DNA of 64,000 nt from Chrysogorgia sp. JL179-B06 (GCA_035772405.1 JAYKKM010000034.1:1994001-2058000); one strand, 5' to 3'. Shown: positions 1 to 10,498, counted from the stretch's first letter. Numbers and translations: made by a program. Notes: generated by a model not told the origin, from the sequence alone.

Positions 1-616
1 TCTCGGTTATTTTATCATTCCACTGTTCGTTTCTTTTCTCTTCCATGTTTTGCACTTTCTCCGTCGAACCTGATCCCATTGTTTTAAGCTGCAACGAGGT
101 AAGTTCGGCTGTTTTCAAGACTTTAATCGCAGGCTCTAACGTCTTGTCACTGTCCCTCAACATCCGCTCGGTACAACCATCATCGGTACAACCATCATCA
201 GTACAACCGTAAATCATCTGGTCTCGAATTATGTCTTTTCTAAGAGCTCCATAATCGCATCTGGCGGCTTGTCTTCTTAGATCAGTGACCCACTGGTCGA
301 CTCCTTTTTGGTCCTGCTTCATGTCACGGAATTTATGTCGTTCGAAAGTGACGTTGCGTTGATGTTCAAAATACGCTCGGTATTTTGCTTTCACTGGCGC
401 TATTTTTTCTCGCTCGTCTTCGTCGTTGAAAGTAAACGCAGCGAATATCTTCCAAGCATCCCCTCCTATGCACGTCGTCAATGTCGCTACTTGTACCTTC
501 TGAGATTTATCAGCTTGCCCTGTTGCTAATGACCAATCGTCAAAAGATTCAATCCAATCGTCCCATGATTCTCCTACGATGTATTTCTCTGGTGGCGGTA
601 AAGCGCCGCCCGCCAT
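1..616 (-). CDS. Gag-like capsid/nucleocapsid polyprotein, N-terminal part, cut by the window edge
   Basis: An ATG at 616-614 opens a frame that runs without a stop through position 1, about 205 codons. It starts MAGGALPPPEKYIVGESW, followed by a tryptophan-rich helical domain with D-W, W-K-I-F and a Q-W-V-T-D-L-R segment. This pattern is typical of Gypsy-type Gag (retrotransposon gag family), where capsid helices assemble particles around element RNA in the cytoplasm. The ATG lies about 100 bp inside the LTR and PBS, the normal position. A short repeated CTDDG stretch lies near residue 140. Zinc knuckle, protease and pol would be beyond the edge. The Gag call rests on pattern plus LTR/PBS context. 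Confidence 0.75.
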   Translation of the reverse strand, partial: MAGGALPPPEKYIVGESWDDWIESFDDWSLATGQADKSQKVQVATLTTCIGGDAWKIFAAFTFNDEDEREKIAPVKAKYRAYFEHQRNVTFERHKFRDMKQDQKGVDQWVTDLRRQAARCDYGALRKDIIRDQMIYGCTDDGCTDDGCTERMLRDSDKTLEPAIKVLKTAELTSLQLKTMGSGSTEKVQNMEEKRNEQWNDKITE

Positions 617-700
617 AGGCGAGATCAATATAGACAGTTATACACTCAGTATAAATGGTCCTCCAATACGCGTTTAATTTTAATAGGCTAGGTTTCTCAT

Positions 701-718
701 CCCACCACGCTGCCACCA
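701..718 (-). promoter_or_regulatory. Primer binding site for reverse transcription
   Basis: Directly inside the LTR the minus strand reads TGGTGGCAGCGTGGTGGG. Its complement ends in CCA, as expected for the 3' end of a tRNA. The acceptor-like part (CGCTGCCACCA) resembles leucine tRNAs, but the match is not exact and the tRNA assignment is inference. Confidence 0.7.
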
Positions 719-928
719 TGTAACGAAAACACTTTCGCTTGACTTACAAAAGTACTAAAAAACGGTCAATGTTGAACTCTTTATTCGCTGTCTAGCTCTC
801 TGCCTTTTTACAGTCTCGTTTTTTTGTTTACATAAAACCCGTTCCCATTGTTGACATAAAGTTTATCCTGATTGGATAAGCTTTAAACCGGAACACAATG
901 AACCTAATATTAACCGGATATCGTTACA
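719..928 (-). repeat. 5' LTR (210 bp) with TG...CA ends
   Basis: The ends are short inverted repeats, TGTAACGA at 719 and TCGTTACA ending at 928, so the unit starts TG and ends CA in either reading. It is followed on the minus strand directly by a tRNA-type primer binding site. An AATAAA hexamer on the minus strand near 780 could be the polyadenylation signal of the R region. The promoter is not resolvable by eye. Confidence 0.85.
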
Positions 929-1516
929 AGCAGATGGTTCTGATGATGATACAATAAAACCACAGGGACTAGAACTCTACGAATTTTAGAACAATTGCAA
1001 ATTGAGACAAGTGGAAAAAAACTGGTTGTTACAGTATGACTGTGCAACTGTCAGGTGGTTCCATTGTTTTATAAACATTCTAGTTTTGTTGCAGTTTAAT
1101 TAAAATTGTTAAATAAAAGACCTGGGAGCAGGGTTCTTTTTGATGATGTGGTAATATTAGTTATAATTAAAGTGTTTATTGTACAAAAGCAAGGGACCAC
1201 ACCCATTTTGAGCTAGTTGTTGGACCAACAGCAAGCACTCTTTCCTCGACAAAAATAAGAACCTATTTAAGAACCTAAATAGCGTAACATCCCAGTAAAT
1301 ACCACGTATATATATAAGAACCTTTTTAGGCTAACTCGAAAAATGGTGGTTCTTATACGCGGGTTTTTACTCACGGTATTAGAGCAGAGATCACGGGTTC
1401 GAAACCCAGCCACGGCAAACAGTTTGTGTTATATATATATATATATATATACGTGTAGGTTTTGGTCTACGAAATGCAAAGAGTGCTCAACAACATATAG
1501 TTAGAGCAAATAATAG
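929..1516. other. No gene; one tRNA-like B box
   Basis: AT-rich sequence without a supportable reading frame. At 1396-1406 it reads GGTTCGAAACC, an exact RNA polymerase III B-box consensus, inside a GGG...CCC stem. It may be the remnant of a tRNA-derived SINE; no A box is convincing upstream. A short (AT)n run follows at 1430-1452. Confidence 0.4.
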
Positions 1517-2007
<491 letters not shown>

Positions 2008-2029
2008 TATATGTGTGTGTCTGTGTTTG

Positions 2030-2330
2030 TATAGTTTAAAACACGAGCAGCAGTGTTTTGCCAGATTATTGACAAATCTGTGTTTTGGATCTGATAAAAC
2101 ACTGCTGCGAGTGTTTTAAAAGAACAAGCAGACCCAGCTGATGTTGTCGGTGTCGATTCATACACTGTTTCGACGACCATCGTCGAACTTATCACAAATT
2201 TCATACAATGTTTCATAACTAAGGTCACGCTCTATCAAACCCAGCTGATGTTTACGGTGTCGCTTCATACATTGTTTCAACAAACTTCGCCGTTTCACGC
2301 AAATTTCAAACGATCGTTCCTAGAAAAACA
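2030..2330. repeat. Short inverted repeat plus a diverged tandem duplication
   Basis: AAAACACGAGCAGCAGTGTTTT near 2038 is mirrored by AAAACACTGCTGCGAGTGTTTT near 2096-2117, forming an imperfect 90-bp hairpin. Downstream, ACCCAGCTGATGTT occurs at about 2133 and 2240, each followed by similar sequence with CATACA.TGTTTC and CAAATTTCA, a duplication of roughly 107 bp. No coding potential is evident. Confidence 0.6.
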
Positions 2331-2456
2331 TTAGACTTTGAGTCAAACTTTAATGACACTTGCGTCAAATGTTCCACACATAAGCGCGGTAATTCAAATG
2401 TTGGTTCATCAGGTTATTTTAACCAGTCGTTTTATTTCTGTGTGGTGTTTAATATG

Positions 2457-2996
2457 CACTGCAAAAAATGCTGTGTAGAAATAACTCAAAATATTGAGTA
2501 AAACGATGCATCCACAGTGACACTAAATAGTGTGTAAAACTAACTCATATACTGTGAGTAAAACTTACTCATATACTGTGAGTAAAACTTACTCATATAC
2601 TGTGAGTAAAACTAACTCAAAGATATGAGTAAAACTTACTAAAAAATATGAGTAAACCAAATGCATCCACAATGACACCTTTTTTTAGTAAAATATGAGA
2701 TTACTCAAAATGAAAGTAGCTAAATTATACTGAGAAGCGGAGTAAATATTACGCGCAATTTACTCAAGGTGAGTAAAACGTAATCGCAGTACGTGAGTTG
2801 AATATGGTGAAGCTCTTCATTACAACTAAAGGAAAATATCCACTCAAAATACATCATATGGCTGCAGTTGTTAATTTTTTATTGAATGAAAATGTGGAAA
2901 CGTTTAAGATATAGTATAAAAATAATTATATTATACAATTACGAACAAGTCATCATCTGCAAGAACGTCCAATTCGATCCTCAAGGCTATATTATA
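2457..2996 (+). mobile_element. EnSpm/CACTA-like terminus, copy A
   Basis: Begins with the terminal motif CACTGCAAAAAATG, followed by about 350 bp full of GAGTAAA/ACTCA subterminal motifs, then a segment homologous to the small ORF of copy B (6298-6522) with a frameshift. The same terminus in reverse ends at 33484, and TG flanks both (2455-2456 and 33485-33486). It breaks off where the LINE 3' tail begins. Animal EnSpm elements commonly start CACTG and have short duplications. Pairing with 33484 is inference. Confidence 0.7.
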
Positions 2997-3197
2997 TCAT
3001 CATCATCATCATCATCATAATCTTTATTTAAAAAACACGGTATCGCTTCATTTTACATGGTCTTCCAGAGAGCCGTGTTACAATAATATAAAATACATAT
3101 AAATGCTTGTAAATAAAAAGTCCACTAACTACACTGATAAATATAATGTATATACAGGTATATTAAAAAGTTCATCGTAATAAGAAGTCAAAATAGT

Positions 3198-4900
3198 TTA
3201 CAAAGTATTTTCTAAATTTACAAATCCTAGTTTAAATGCCTTTACGTTTGTCTGATCTCTAACCTCTACAGGGATTTTATTCCAGAGGACAGACCCCCTG
3301 TAGTGAAAGCTAAATTTTCCTTTCTCTGACTTATATCTAGGAATATGTAAGTTAATTTCAGAATTTCTCAGGTTGTAGGAATGTACACTAGATGTATTGC
3401 TGAATATCGTTCTCAAGTACAATGGAGAAAGGTTGCTGTAGATTTTAAACATCAACACAGCAAGTTGCATACTTCTCCTATATTCTAGTTTTTCCCAACT
3501 CAGATCATCCAATAAGTCACTAGAATGTACCTCATAATTTGAGCGCGTAATTATCCTAGCAGCCCTATTTTGCAATTTTTGGAGTCTCTCAGATAGACCT
3601 TTACCAATGTTGCCCCATACAGAGCTGCAATAGTCAAAGTATGGTAAGATCAGTGCTTTGTACATATTTAATCGAGTTTCAAAAGGTATAGTAGAGCCTA
3701 TACGTTTCAAGACTGCAAGACCCACAGATATTTTTTAGAAACTATATCTATATGTGAGTTCCAAGTTAGATTTTCATCTATATGAACCCCAAGAGATTTA
3801 TAAGTTGTCTCTCTTTTTAGGGGTACATTGTTTACTTGTATTTTAAAATCGTTTGGTACCTGAGAAACAATAAACTGACTCCCTAAGGTTAATTTATTTA
3901 CCTTTAACCATGACTGAATTATATTCATATCATGGTTCATTTGAAAATTGAGGAGATTAACATCCTCAGCAGCTGAGGTCAAGGTGGTATCATCAGCATA
4001 CATTCTTGGTTTGGAAAACAAATTACATGAAGGGAGATCATTTATATACAGAATAAATAGCAAGGGGCCCAAAATATATCCTTGTGGTATTCCACAATTT
4101 AGTGTACAAACATCTGACAGTACTCCATTAACCAGGGTTTTCTGCTTTCGTTCAGTAAGATATGATTTAAACCAATCTAAATATCTGGATTTGACACCAT
4201 AGAGTTCAAGCTTTTGTAGCATAATAGAATGGTTCATGGTATCAAAAGCTTTTTTTAGGGCCAGAAATGTTACACCATTTAAGAGGTTGTCATAAATATT
4301 TTTGTACCATTCATTTGTAGTTTCAAGTAAGGTTTATGTTGAAAACATAGGTCTAAATCCTGATTGTGATTCAGTTAACAGCTTATTTTCATTTAAGTAA
4401 GCATAAAGCTGATTGAAAACAATTTTTTAAATCAGTTTACTTACAACAGATAAGACCGAAATTGGTCTGAAGTTATTAGGATTAGCCCTGTTTTCATCTT
4501 TGAAAATTGGCGAGAATCTTGCCAGTTTCCATTTATTTGGGAAAATTCCAGAAGTGATTGAGAGATTAATTATAAAAGTTAATGACTGGATGACTAAAGG
4601 TGCTGCTTCCTTTAATATGCGAGTAGATATAGTATCAAGCCCACTGGCTTTATAGTGGGTAATTTGTTAATTAAGTTTAATATTATATCACTTGATGTAT
4701 GTTCTAAATTGAAAATATGTTTTGAAGGAGTGATATAATCTTTAAAATCAGAAGGTGTATTAGGGATCTTCGAGGCTAAAGATGGTCCAATTTCTGAGAA
4801 ATGTTTGTTTAAAGTAGAACTGATATCACTAGGGGTATTATATGTATCACTCCCTATTTCAAGTTTATTTATTTTGGTGGTCTTAGGCTCATTTCCCATT
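3198..4900 (-). pseudogene. LINE ORF2 reverse transcriptase and C-terminal domain, broken
   Basis: Three open pieces on the minus strand (4899-4612, 4237-3707, 3725-3198) with shifts or stops between them. Motifs: the finger segment F(R)PISVL near 4470, GIPQGYILGPLLFILYINDL, the catalytic YADDT, and LGVHIDENLTWNSHI. The C-terminus shows LPYFDYCSSVWGN, LQNRAARII and YNLRN, typical of CR1/L2/Jockey-group LINEs. The protein would copy element RNA into DNA at the nicked target. A frameshift sits between the last RT motif and the C-terminal piece near 3720. Confidence 0.9.
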
Positions 4901-5136
4901 ATTTTGTTGATTCCCTTTCAAGTGTTTCTGATATTGCCATAGTTTTCTTTGAAATAACAGTTATAATATTCTGTTTTCGCTGTCTTAACAGCACAGTTAA
5001 CATTGTTTTTCAAAAGCTTGTAGTTAGCCCAATTTGCATCAGATGAAAATTTCGAAGCTACTTTCTTAGCTTTGTCTCTTTCAAACATTTGTTTTTTCAG
5101 TTCTGGTGTGATCCATCAGGAGGGATTTCCTCTTAC

Positions 5137-5959
5137 TCACTTTTTCGTATAAGGTGCATGGTTGTCAGCAGTATCTAGGAACATTTGCTGCCATATTTCC
5201 CATGCTCTACTTGGATCATTTTCAGTCTCAACAAGATGCCGGGGGGCCATTGCGAGATCATTTATGAATTTCATTGGATCACATTTTTTAAAGCATCTGC
5301 CTTTTACTAATTTGGGACTTGATTTTGGAATACAAATTTTTCTTATTGCATATATAAGGCAATGATCACTCAAACCTACATCGGAAACACCAGTATGAGA
5401 AAATTTTAGAGGATCATTTGTTAAAAACAAATCAATTGTGGAAGATGTGTCCCTTGTTATACGTGTCATATTGCAGATATCCAATAACTTTTTAGTTTTA
5501 TGGTCCGGTGGTGAGGCTCCCACATTACAGTTCAAATCTCCAATAATATTTACTTCCATATTATAGGTTTCCAATTTTTCCAGAAACACTTCAAAATTAT
5601 TTATCGTTTCAATTTTTGACCCAGGTGGTCTATACCAAGTTCCTACAACAAAGGGCTTGGTTTTGTGTTTTGTTACCTGAATGAAAATCACCTCAAGATT
5701 TTCTTCTTGGAGATTTGTTAAATGTTTGTAATTAATTGAATTTCTAATGTAGAGTCCTGCACCACCACCAGATCTGTTTCGATCTTTTCTCTCAAAATCA
5801 TATCCTGGAATATTAATTTCACCATTTGAAATAGTATGGTCAAGACGTGTCTCGTTTACAGCTAGAATATCAATAGATTTGGAAAGCATATATATTCTAA
5901 GTTGATCAATATGCTTATACGGACTAACCAGGTTAATAGAGGCTATCTTAAAACCCCTA
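5137..5959 (-). pseudogene. LINE ORF2 endonuclease domain (APE type)
   Basis: About 270 codons of an exonuclease/endonuclease/phosphatase fold. Motifs in order: ILAVNETRLD (catalytic Glu), RSGGGAGLYIR, VGTWYRPPGS, IIGDLNCNVG (D-x-N) and GLSDHCLIYAI (the S-D-H signature). In LINEs this domain nicks genomic DNA to prime reverse transcription. The first codons of the open frame (M-Q-C) come from the neighbouring EnSpm terminus, so the true LINE start is missing. The frame stops at 5137, before the reverse transcriptase. Confidence 0.9.
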
Positions 5960-6530
5960 CACTGCAAAAAATACTGTGTAGAATTAACTCAAAATATTGA
6001 GTAAAACGATGCATCCACAGTGACACCAAATAGTGTGTAAAACTAACACATATACTGTGAGTAAAACTTACTCATATACTGTGAGTAAAACTTACGCATA
6101 TACTGTGAGTAAAACTTACTCAAAGATATGAGTAAAACTTACTCAAAAATATGAGTAAACCAAATGCATCCACAATGACACCTTTTTTTGAGTAAAATAT
6201 GAGATTACTCAAGATGAGAGTAAATTATACTCAGAAGCGGAGTAAATATTACGCGCAATTTACTCAAAGTGAGTAAAACGGAGTCGCAGTACGCGAGTTG
6301 AATATGGTGAAGCTCTTCATTACAACTAAAGGAAAATATCCACTCAAAATACATCATATAGCTGCAGTTGTTAAATATTTATTGAATGAAAATGTGGAAA
6401 CGTTTAAGATATGTATAAAAATAATTATCTTATACAATTACGAACAAGTCATCATCTGCAAGAACGTCCAATTCGATCCTCAAGGCTATATTATAATGAA
6501 TAAGTGGTGCACCAAACTTTAAAAATAACA
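5960..6530 (+). mobile_element. EnSpm/CACTA-like terminus, copy B
   Basis: Starts CACTGCAAAAAATACTG and is colinear with copy A (2457-2996) at roughly 95% identity by eye, including the ladder of GAGTAAA motifs and the downstream small ORF. It continues past the point where copy A is interrupted. It begins exactly where the LINE ends. The mate terminus of this copy was not identified with certainty. Confidence 0.7.
6298..6522 (+). CDS. Unrecognised small ORF in the EnSpm-like repeat
   Basis: An open frame of 74 codons beginning MNMVKLFITTKGKYPLK and ending in a Trp-Cys-Thr-Lys-Leu tail. I do not recognise a domain. It is lysine and isoleucine rich with no clear signal or membrane segment. 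The same sequence occurs in copy A (about 2806-2996) but with a frameshift near 2910 and no end, because the LINE interrupts it. It could be a first exon of the element's gene or a captured host exon; it may equally be non-coding. Confidence 0.3.
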   Translation: MNMVKLFITTKGKYPLKIHHIAAVVKYLLNENVETFKICIKIIILYNYEQVIICKNVQFDPQGYIIMNKWCTKL

Positions 6531-7130
6531 TTGTATATGCTGGCAAACAAGATACAGTAGGATGACATTTATATTGTGGCATTGTGCCTATCGAATGATC
6601 TTTTAGTTGAGTCCACCCGAAGACTCACAAAACATAAGCAAAAATCTAACGCAAATCTTAAATGAAATCCGACATTTTTCTTTGTCTTGCCAAACGGTAT
6701 GGGGTGAGCTATGGGCTAAGTATGGCATAAGTATGGTTTTACTATGGACACTAGTAACTCTCCGTACCACAACCATATAATCATCTATTCTGTCATATAC
6801 AATATACATGTATGGAAATTGTAGGATATTGGCAAAAATCCATACAGTTCCCATATAGTCAATATGGAAATTATATGGAGCACAATAGTGATACCATTAG
6901 TTCTCTCTTTTCTGTAATCTATGGAAAAACCCTTGGCATGTCTATGGAAATAATATGGCTTGATTCCTTCCCCATAGAAAAACTATTCAAGTATGGGCAA
7001 ACTATGGGTCATACAATTTACACGGCTGAAACATTTACCCATAATATAAAAGCCATATTTGTTTTCATTTGTAGTTTAGGATAATTTGGCCAGCTACATT
7101 ATTGCTGCAATTGTCAAGTATAGATGTGCC
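6531..7130. repeat. No gene; dense TATGG/CCATA motifs
   Basis: From about 6690 to 7010 the pentamer TATGG (or CCATA) occurs more than fifteen times on both strands, often as AGTATGG, CTATGG or ATATGG. The density looks like a subterminal motif array of a transposon rather than chance. Open frames here are short and unrecognised. Confidence 0.45.
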
Positions 7131-7169
7131 AACAAAATACAAATTAAAATAATTTATTATCATGACATA

Positions 7170-7461
7170 AATTAGACAATACATGGGCGATCGTCAAGCT
7201 CATATCCTCAGAAAAATGATTCTGACAGGACAGAGTCCCTGACAGGAATTGAACCTGCAACCTTCTGATTGCCGGTGAGACGCTCCAACCATTGAGCCAC
7301 CGAGACTCGGATGGAGAGTGAAGGTTACAATGATGTAAGTGTGCGATTGATATACGTACTACCTATGCGGCAGTTACTATATGTAATGCCCGCATAGGCA
7401 GTACGTATATCAATTGCACCATTACATCATTGTAACCTTCGCTCTCCCTCGAGTCTCGGTG
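7170..7461 (-). repeat. tRNA-related foldback repeat, left part
   Basis: On the minus strand 7310-7230 reads like a tRNA: D-arm-like GGCTCAATGGTTGGAGC, an anticodon-like stem, then TTGCAGGTTCAATTCCTG with a B box and T stem. The block from GATCGTCAAGCTC (about 7190) to 7370 is then repeated in reverse from 7383, giving a head-to-head palindrome centred near 7375. The right arm is split by the CAGGG element at 7462 and resumes at 29461. Relatives lie near 30640, 31690-31960 and 48895-48955. Confidence 0.75.
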
Positions 7462-7496
7462 CAGGGTTTCTTTCAGAAAATATAACAAGAGGGGGC

Positions 7497-7646
7497 AAAA
7501 CACCCCATACTGAAATTTTGTTGGGGGGCGGACTGAGCGCCTTGGCAATTAACAAGAGGGGGCAAATATTTTTCAATGGGGGGGGCAAATATTTTTCAAT
7601 GGGGGGGGAAATATTTTTCAAGGGGGGGCAAATGACCCCCTTCCCC
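7497..7646. repeat. G-rich subterminal repeats
   Basis: A unit like GGGGGGCAAATATTTTTCAAT is repeated about four times, with runs of 7-9 G. A shorter G/C-rich stretch sits at the right end (29409-29436). Such runs may form G-quadruplexes on the plus strand; that is inference. Confidence 0.75.
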
Positions 7647-7739
7647 CTTTATAGAAGGTACAAACGGTTTATTTTTTCTAGCTATAAGAAATTACATATG
7701 CGGATATTAACAGCTAATTACACAATCGTTTTAGACAAA

Positions 7740-8045
7740 TTATCCGGCTCTTACAGTGTCGTCTAGTTTTGAGCGTTTAACTTTAACACGCTGCCGTCCT
7801 CCGTTAACAACAAGTTGCGTTTCTTTCCTCTGTGCTCGACGGGTTTTACATTGAGAACTTTGATACGAAGTGTTGTATTTACAAATTAGCATCGCGATAC
7901 CGATTGTTTTTCCACTGTCAAAGATGTGTTCGCTCTTTGACTTTGTATGGGATTTAGATTTCCCCCGCTTTTGTTGTTTATTAATAACAGTTTCTCCATG
8001 CCGTAATCTTGCAGCTTTTAAATAATTATTAAAGTTTGTTTCCAT
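7740..8045 (-). CDS. Small basic ORF of the foldback, left-arm copy
   Basis: 101 codons, rich in Lys/Arg/Ser, with a basic centre (QQKRGKSKSHTKSKSEH). I do not recognise a family. The same reading occurs in the right arm (10055-10258), where it ends early by sequence change. It lies directly downstream of the C2H2-like ORF at 8305-8087 and in the same strand, so the two may once have been one protein. Confidence 0.35.
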   Translation of the reverse strand: METNFNNYLKAARLRHGETVINKQQKRGKSKSHTKSKSEHIFDSGKTIGIAMLICKYNTSYQSSQCKTRRAQRKETQLVVNGGRQRVKVKRSKLDDTVRAG

Positions 8046-8086
8046 TTCTGCTTTATAAGATTTTCCAAAGTTTTCTCCAGATTTAA

Positions 8087-8305
8087 TTAGTTACTGTCTG
8101 CGGTAGTCTGTTCACTCTGTCGAGGTACACACATTCCAATTTTACTCCATTTTAACCACTTAGAGCGTTCTTCGATATCTATATGATGTATCTGATCGAG
8201 ATGGTTTGCCAATCTAACAAGATTAGTGCTTCCACAACCAAAGACAGGACAATTTCTACGTGTACGACCCATTATCTCGAACTGTTTACACCTCCAATGA
8301 CTCAC
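8087..8305 (-). CDS. Small C2H2-like zinc-finger ORF, left-arm copy
   Basis: 72 codons. After a basic start (MGRTRR) comes C-P-V-F-G-C-G...N-H-L-D-Q-I-H-H, two cysteines and two histidines in a C-x4-C...H-x4-H arrangement like a BED/C2H2 finger, then an E-R-S-K-W-L-K-W helix. It may bind nucleic acid; this is inference. The right arm holds the mirrored copy at 9528. Both lie in Polinton-related foldback DNA. Confidence 0.45.
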   Translation of the reverse strand: MSHWRCKQFEIMGRTRRNCPVFGCGSTNLVRLANHLDQIHHIDIEERSKWLKWSKIGMCVPRQSEQTTADSN

Positions 8306-8342
8306 ACGATATGCCGTGATCTTCTATGATCATTGCTTTTTA

Positions 8343-8402
8343 TTAGGCCCGTTTAGGCCCTATTTGGCCTTCTTTGGCCCGATAAGGCCTTTTGTCCCGT
8401 TC
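8343..8402. repeat. GGCC cluster with 10-bp spacing
   Basis: Six GGCC/GGCC-like sites about every 10 bp. Other clusters of the same type lie at about 9436-9490, 10847-10902, 54308-54360 and 62777-62816, always in Polinton-related foldback arms. Confidence 0.85.
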
Positions 8403-8712
8403 GTAGGAGGGAGTTTATCACACTCCCTTCACGCTATCGTACCCAGACATAGTATTCAATCTTAGGATTCAATGATTTAATCTTAGGATTTAGTCTTATG
8501 ATTCAGATTAATAAACCATTTGTCGGACTTTCACCAACTACCCTCGGAAGAAAGACAATCTATAATTGTCAGGCGAGTGATGAAAATACACTTTAATTTA
8601 TTTTATTCCCTAATACACATTACGTGTTGTTACAGCAGTCATTAAAATTAATAATATAATGCGTGGTAAGAATGCATGTTTAGTCCCTAATTCTATATAG
8701 CAAGTCCCTCGA

Positions 8713-8994
8713 CTATTCGAATAATAACGCTACAAAATCATCGGCTTCTCTGACAAACATTGATTCGCTTTTCCTTCTTTTTTTCTCTCGCTGCATATTG
8801 GCGTAGCTGGTTAACCAATATGATATATTGTCGTTGCGATAGGAACTGCGTTTCTCATTAGGATTCCAAGGCTGTATCGTTTCCTCTTTAGCTTTTGTAA
8901 CCATTTTCTGTAGTGATTTTCTTTCCTTTCGTTTTAGGATTGTGTGTGCCCGAAGTAATTGCGTGTTGAAATCTTCGTCTTTTCGGTTCTCCAC
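8713..8994 (-). CDS. Conserved small ORF of unknown function (centre of foldback)
   Basis: 93 codons, highly charged, with LRAHTILKRKERKSLQK, a WNPNEKR segment and QREKKRRK. It is predicted to be mostly helical and basic. Homologous frames occur at 56507-56052 (minus) and 60763-61095 (plus) in the giant palindrome, so this is a repeated element gene rather than noise. A leading segment ENRKDEDFNTQLL is shared. No domain recognised. Confidence 0.45.
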   Translation of the reverse strand: MENRKDEDFNTQLLRAHTILKRKERKSLQKMVTKAKEETIQPWNPNEKRSSYRNDNISYWLTSYANMQREKKRRKSESMFVREADDFVALLFE

Positions 8995-9016
8995 AAGTTA
9001 ATGATCTCGTATATAA

Positions 9017-9305
9017 AGTCGAAGGTTCATTGCTCGTCTCCATTCTTTATTTTCTCCGTCACAGAACCAAAATGTGTAATTCTTCGTTGTTGATGTAGAA
9101 GTGGGTTTTCCACGAAGACACTTCATTGCGGTGATGTTACGTTGAAGAGAATCAGTACTCGAATGGAACGACGCTGTATTTACTCTACGGTTACAGAACT
9201 GTTAATCGTTTGTATAATATAAAGTCGAAGATTCATCGCTCGTCTCCATTCTTTATTTTCTCCGTCACAGAACCGAAATGTTCCATTCTTCTTTGTTGAG
9301 GTAGA
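9017..9305. repeat. Direct repeat of about 90 bp
   Basis: TATAAAGTCGAAGGTTCATT... at 9011-9100 recurs as TATAAAGTCGAAGATTCATC... at 9217-9300, both followed by CTCGTCTCCATTCTTTATTT. It lies in the centre of the foldback; no coding role is seen. Confidence 0.8.
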
Positions 9306-9527
9306 AGCGGCATTATGAAACATGATAGGAGGTCTTGGACTGAATCGTAAGATTGAATCATTGAATCCTAAGATTGAATCCTATGTATGGGTACGATAGC
9401 GTGAAGGGAGCGTGATAAAACCCCTCCTACGAACGGGCCAAAAGGCTTTATCGGGACAAAGAAGGCCAAATAGGGCCTAAACGGGCCTAATAAAAAGCAA
9501 TGCTCATAGAATAGCACGGCATATCGT

Positions 9528-9718
9528 GTGAGTCATTGGAGGTGTAAACAGTTCGATATAATGGGTCGTACACGTAGATATTGTCCTGTCTTTGGTTGTG
9601 GAAGCACTAATCTTGTTAGATTGGCAAACCATCTCGATCAGATACATCATATGGATATCGAAGAACGCTCTAAGTGGTTAAAATGGAGTAAAATTGGAAT
9701 GTGTGTACCTCAACAGAG
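9528..9718 (+). pseudogene. Small C2H2-like zinc-finger ORF, right-arm copy, interrupted
   Basis: Mirrors the ORF at 8305-8087 with a few amino-acid changes and keeps the C-x4-C and H-x4-H residues. After GMCVPQQS the frame runs into the TTG repeat of an inserted LINE tail (9719 on), so the original end is displaced to about 10005-10040. Confidence 0.5.
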
Positions 9719-10004
9719 TTGTTGTTGTTGTTGTTGTAGATTACTCTTGCAGGAATTATCCTATAGAGTTGCTTCAATGAAGCTTTCAAATTCTTTTTTG
9801 TTCATCATGATTGTTCGAAGCTGTGATTCGTCTAGGCCGTATTTTCGCTCAAACGGTTTCCATAGGCTCTGTACATTCTTTTTGTCCGGGATCATACACA
9901 GCAGTGTTTTTTGCATTGAGTTGTTGGGTTTGCGCAATACATGCGCCAACCACTTCAATCTGCGGGTCTCAACGAACTTTGATACTTCCGATGTGCCAGT
10001 TATG
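9719..10004 (-). mobile_element. 5'-truncated LINE fragment with (CAA)n tail
   Basis: Present in the right arm of the foldback and absent from the left arm, where the flanking CAGAGTGAACAG is contiguous. On the minus strand it encodes a C-terminal LINE segment (ETRRLKWLAHVLRKPNN... ending SFIEATL) similar to the R-R-L-x-W-L-x-H-V-L-R region of RTE/Ingi-type LINEs, then a (CAA)n tail. GAGT flanks both sides. It therefore inserted after the foldback arms existed. Confidence 0.75.
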
Positions 10005-10498
10005 CGAGTGAACAGACTACCGCAGACAGTAAATAATTAAATCTGGAGAAAACTTTGGAAAATCTTATAAAGCGGCAAGAGGAAATGGAAATAAACTTTA
10101 ATAATTATTTAAAAGCTGCAAGATTACGGCATGGAGAAACTGTTATTAATAAACAACAAAAGCGAGGGAAATCTAAATCCCATACAAAGTCAAAGAGCGA
10201 ACACATCTTTGACAGTGGAAAAACAATCGGTATCTCTAAGAAGTGGCTGCGATGCTAATTTGTAAATACAACGCTTCGTTTCAAAGTTCTCAATGTAAAA
10301 CCCGTCGAGCACAAAGGAAACGCAACTTGTTGTTAACGGAGGACGGCAGCGTGTTAAAGTTAAACGCTCCAAACTAGACGACACTGTAAGAGCCGGACAA
10401 TTTGTCTAAAACGATTGTCAGTGTAATTAGCTGTTAATATCCACATATCTAATTTCTTATAGCTCGAAAAAATAAACCCTTTGTACCTTCTATAAAGT

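Larger units (their letters stand above)
1..928 (-). mobile_element. Gypsy-like LTR retrotransposon, 5' part (3' part lies outside the window)
   Basis: Read on the minus strand, the order is LTR (928-719), primer binding site (718-701), short leader, then an open gag-type frame from 616 to the window edge. This is the standard 5' order of a Ty3/Gypsy-type element. The second LTR, pol and the target duplication lie outside the window, so the clade cannot be tested. The gag frame is uninterrupted for about 205 codons, which suggests a young copy. Confidence 0.85.
2996..5959 (-). mobile_element. CR1/Jockey-group LINE, decayed, with (GAT)n 3' tail
   Basis: On the minus strand it carries an APE-type endonuclease (5959-5137), a linker, a reverse transcriptase with a YADDT motif, and a C-terminal domain ending near 3198. 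The 3' UTR is short with a (GAT)n tail (ATC repeats at 2996-3018). Several frameshifts and stops separate the parts. The 5' end stops exactly at the terminus of EnSpm copy B, and the 3' tail lies against the break of copy A. Confidence 0.9.
7647..10498. repeat. Large foldback (inverted repeat) of Polinton-related sequence
   Basis: The left arm starts CTTTATAGAAGG at 7647 and the right arm ends CCTTCTATAAAG at 10498. The arms (about 7647-8505 and 9330-10498) are reverse complements with a few percent divergence. The central 0.8 kb carries a decayed small ORF. The right arm is longer because a LINE fragment inserted at 9719-10004. The GGCC clusters and small ORFs are shared with the 10.5-kb palindrome at 53281-63809, which has Polinton-type ends. 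Confidence 0.85.

Noticed and set aside
7230..7310. Functional tRNA gene (Ala-like anticodon loop)
   Set aside because: Stem mismatches, placement in an inverted repeat family and diverged copies point to a tRNA-derived repeat.
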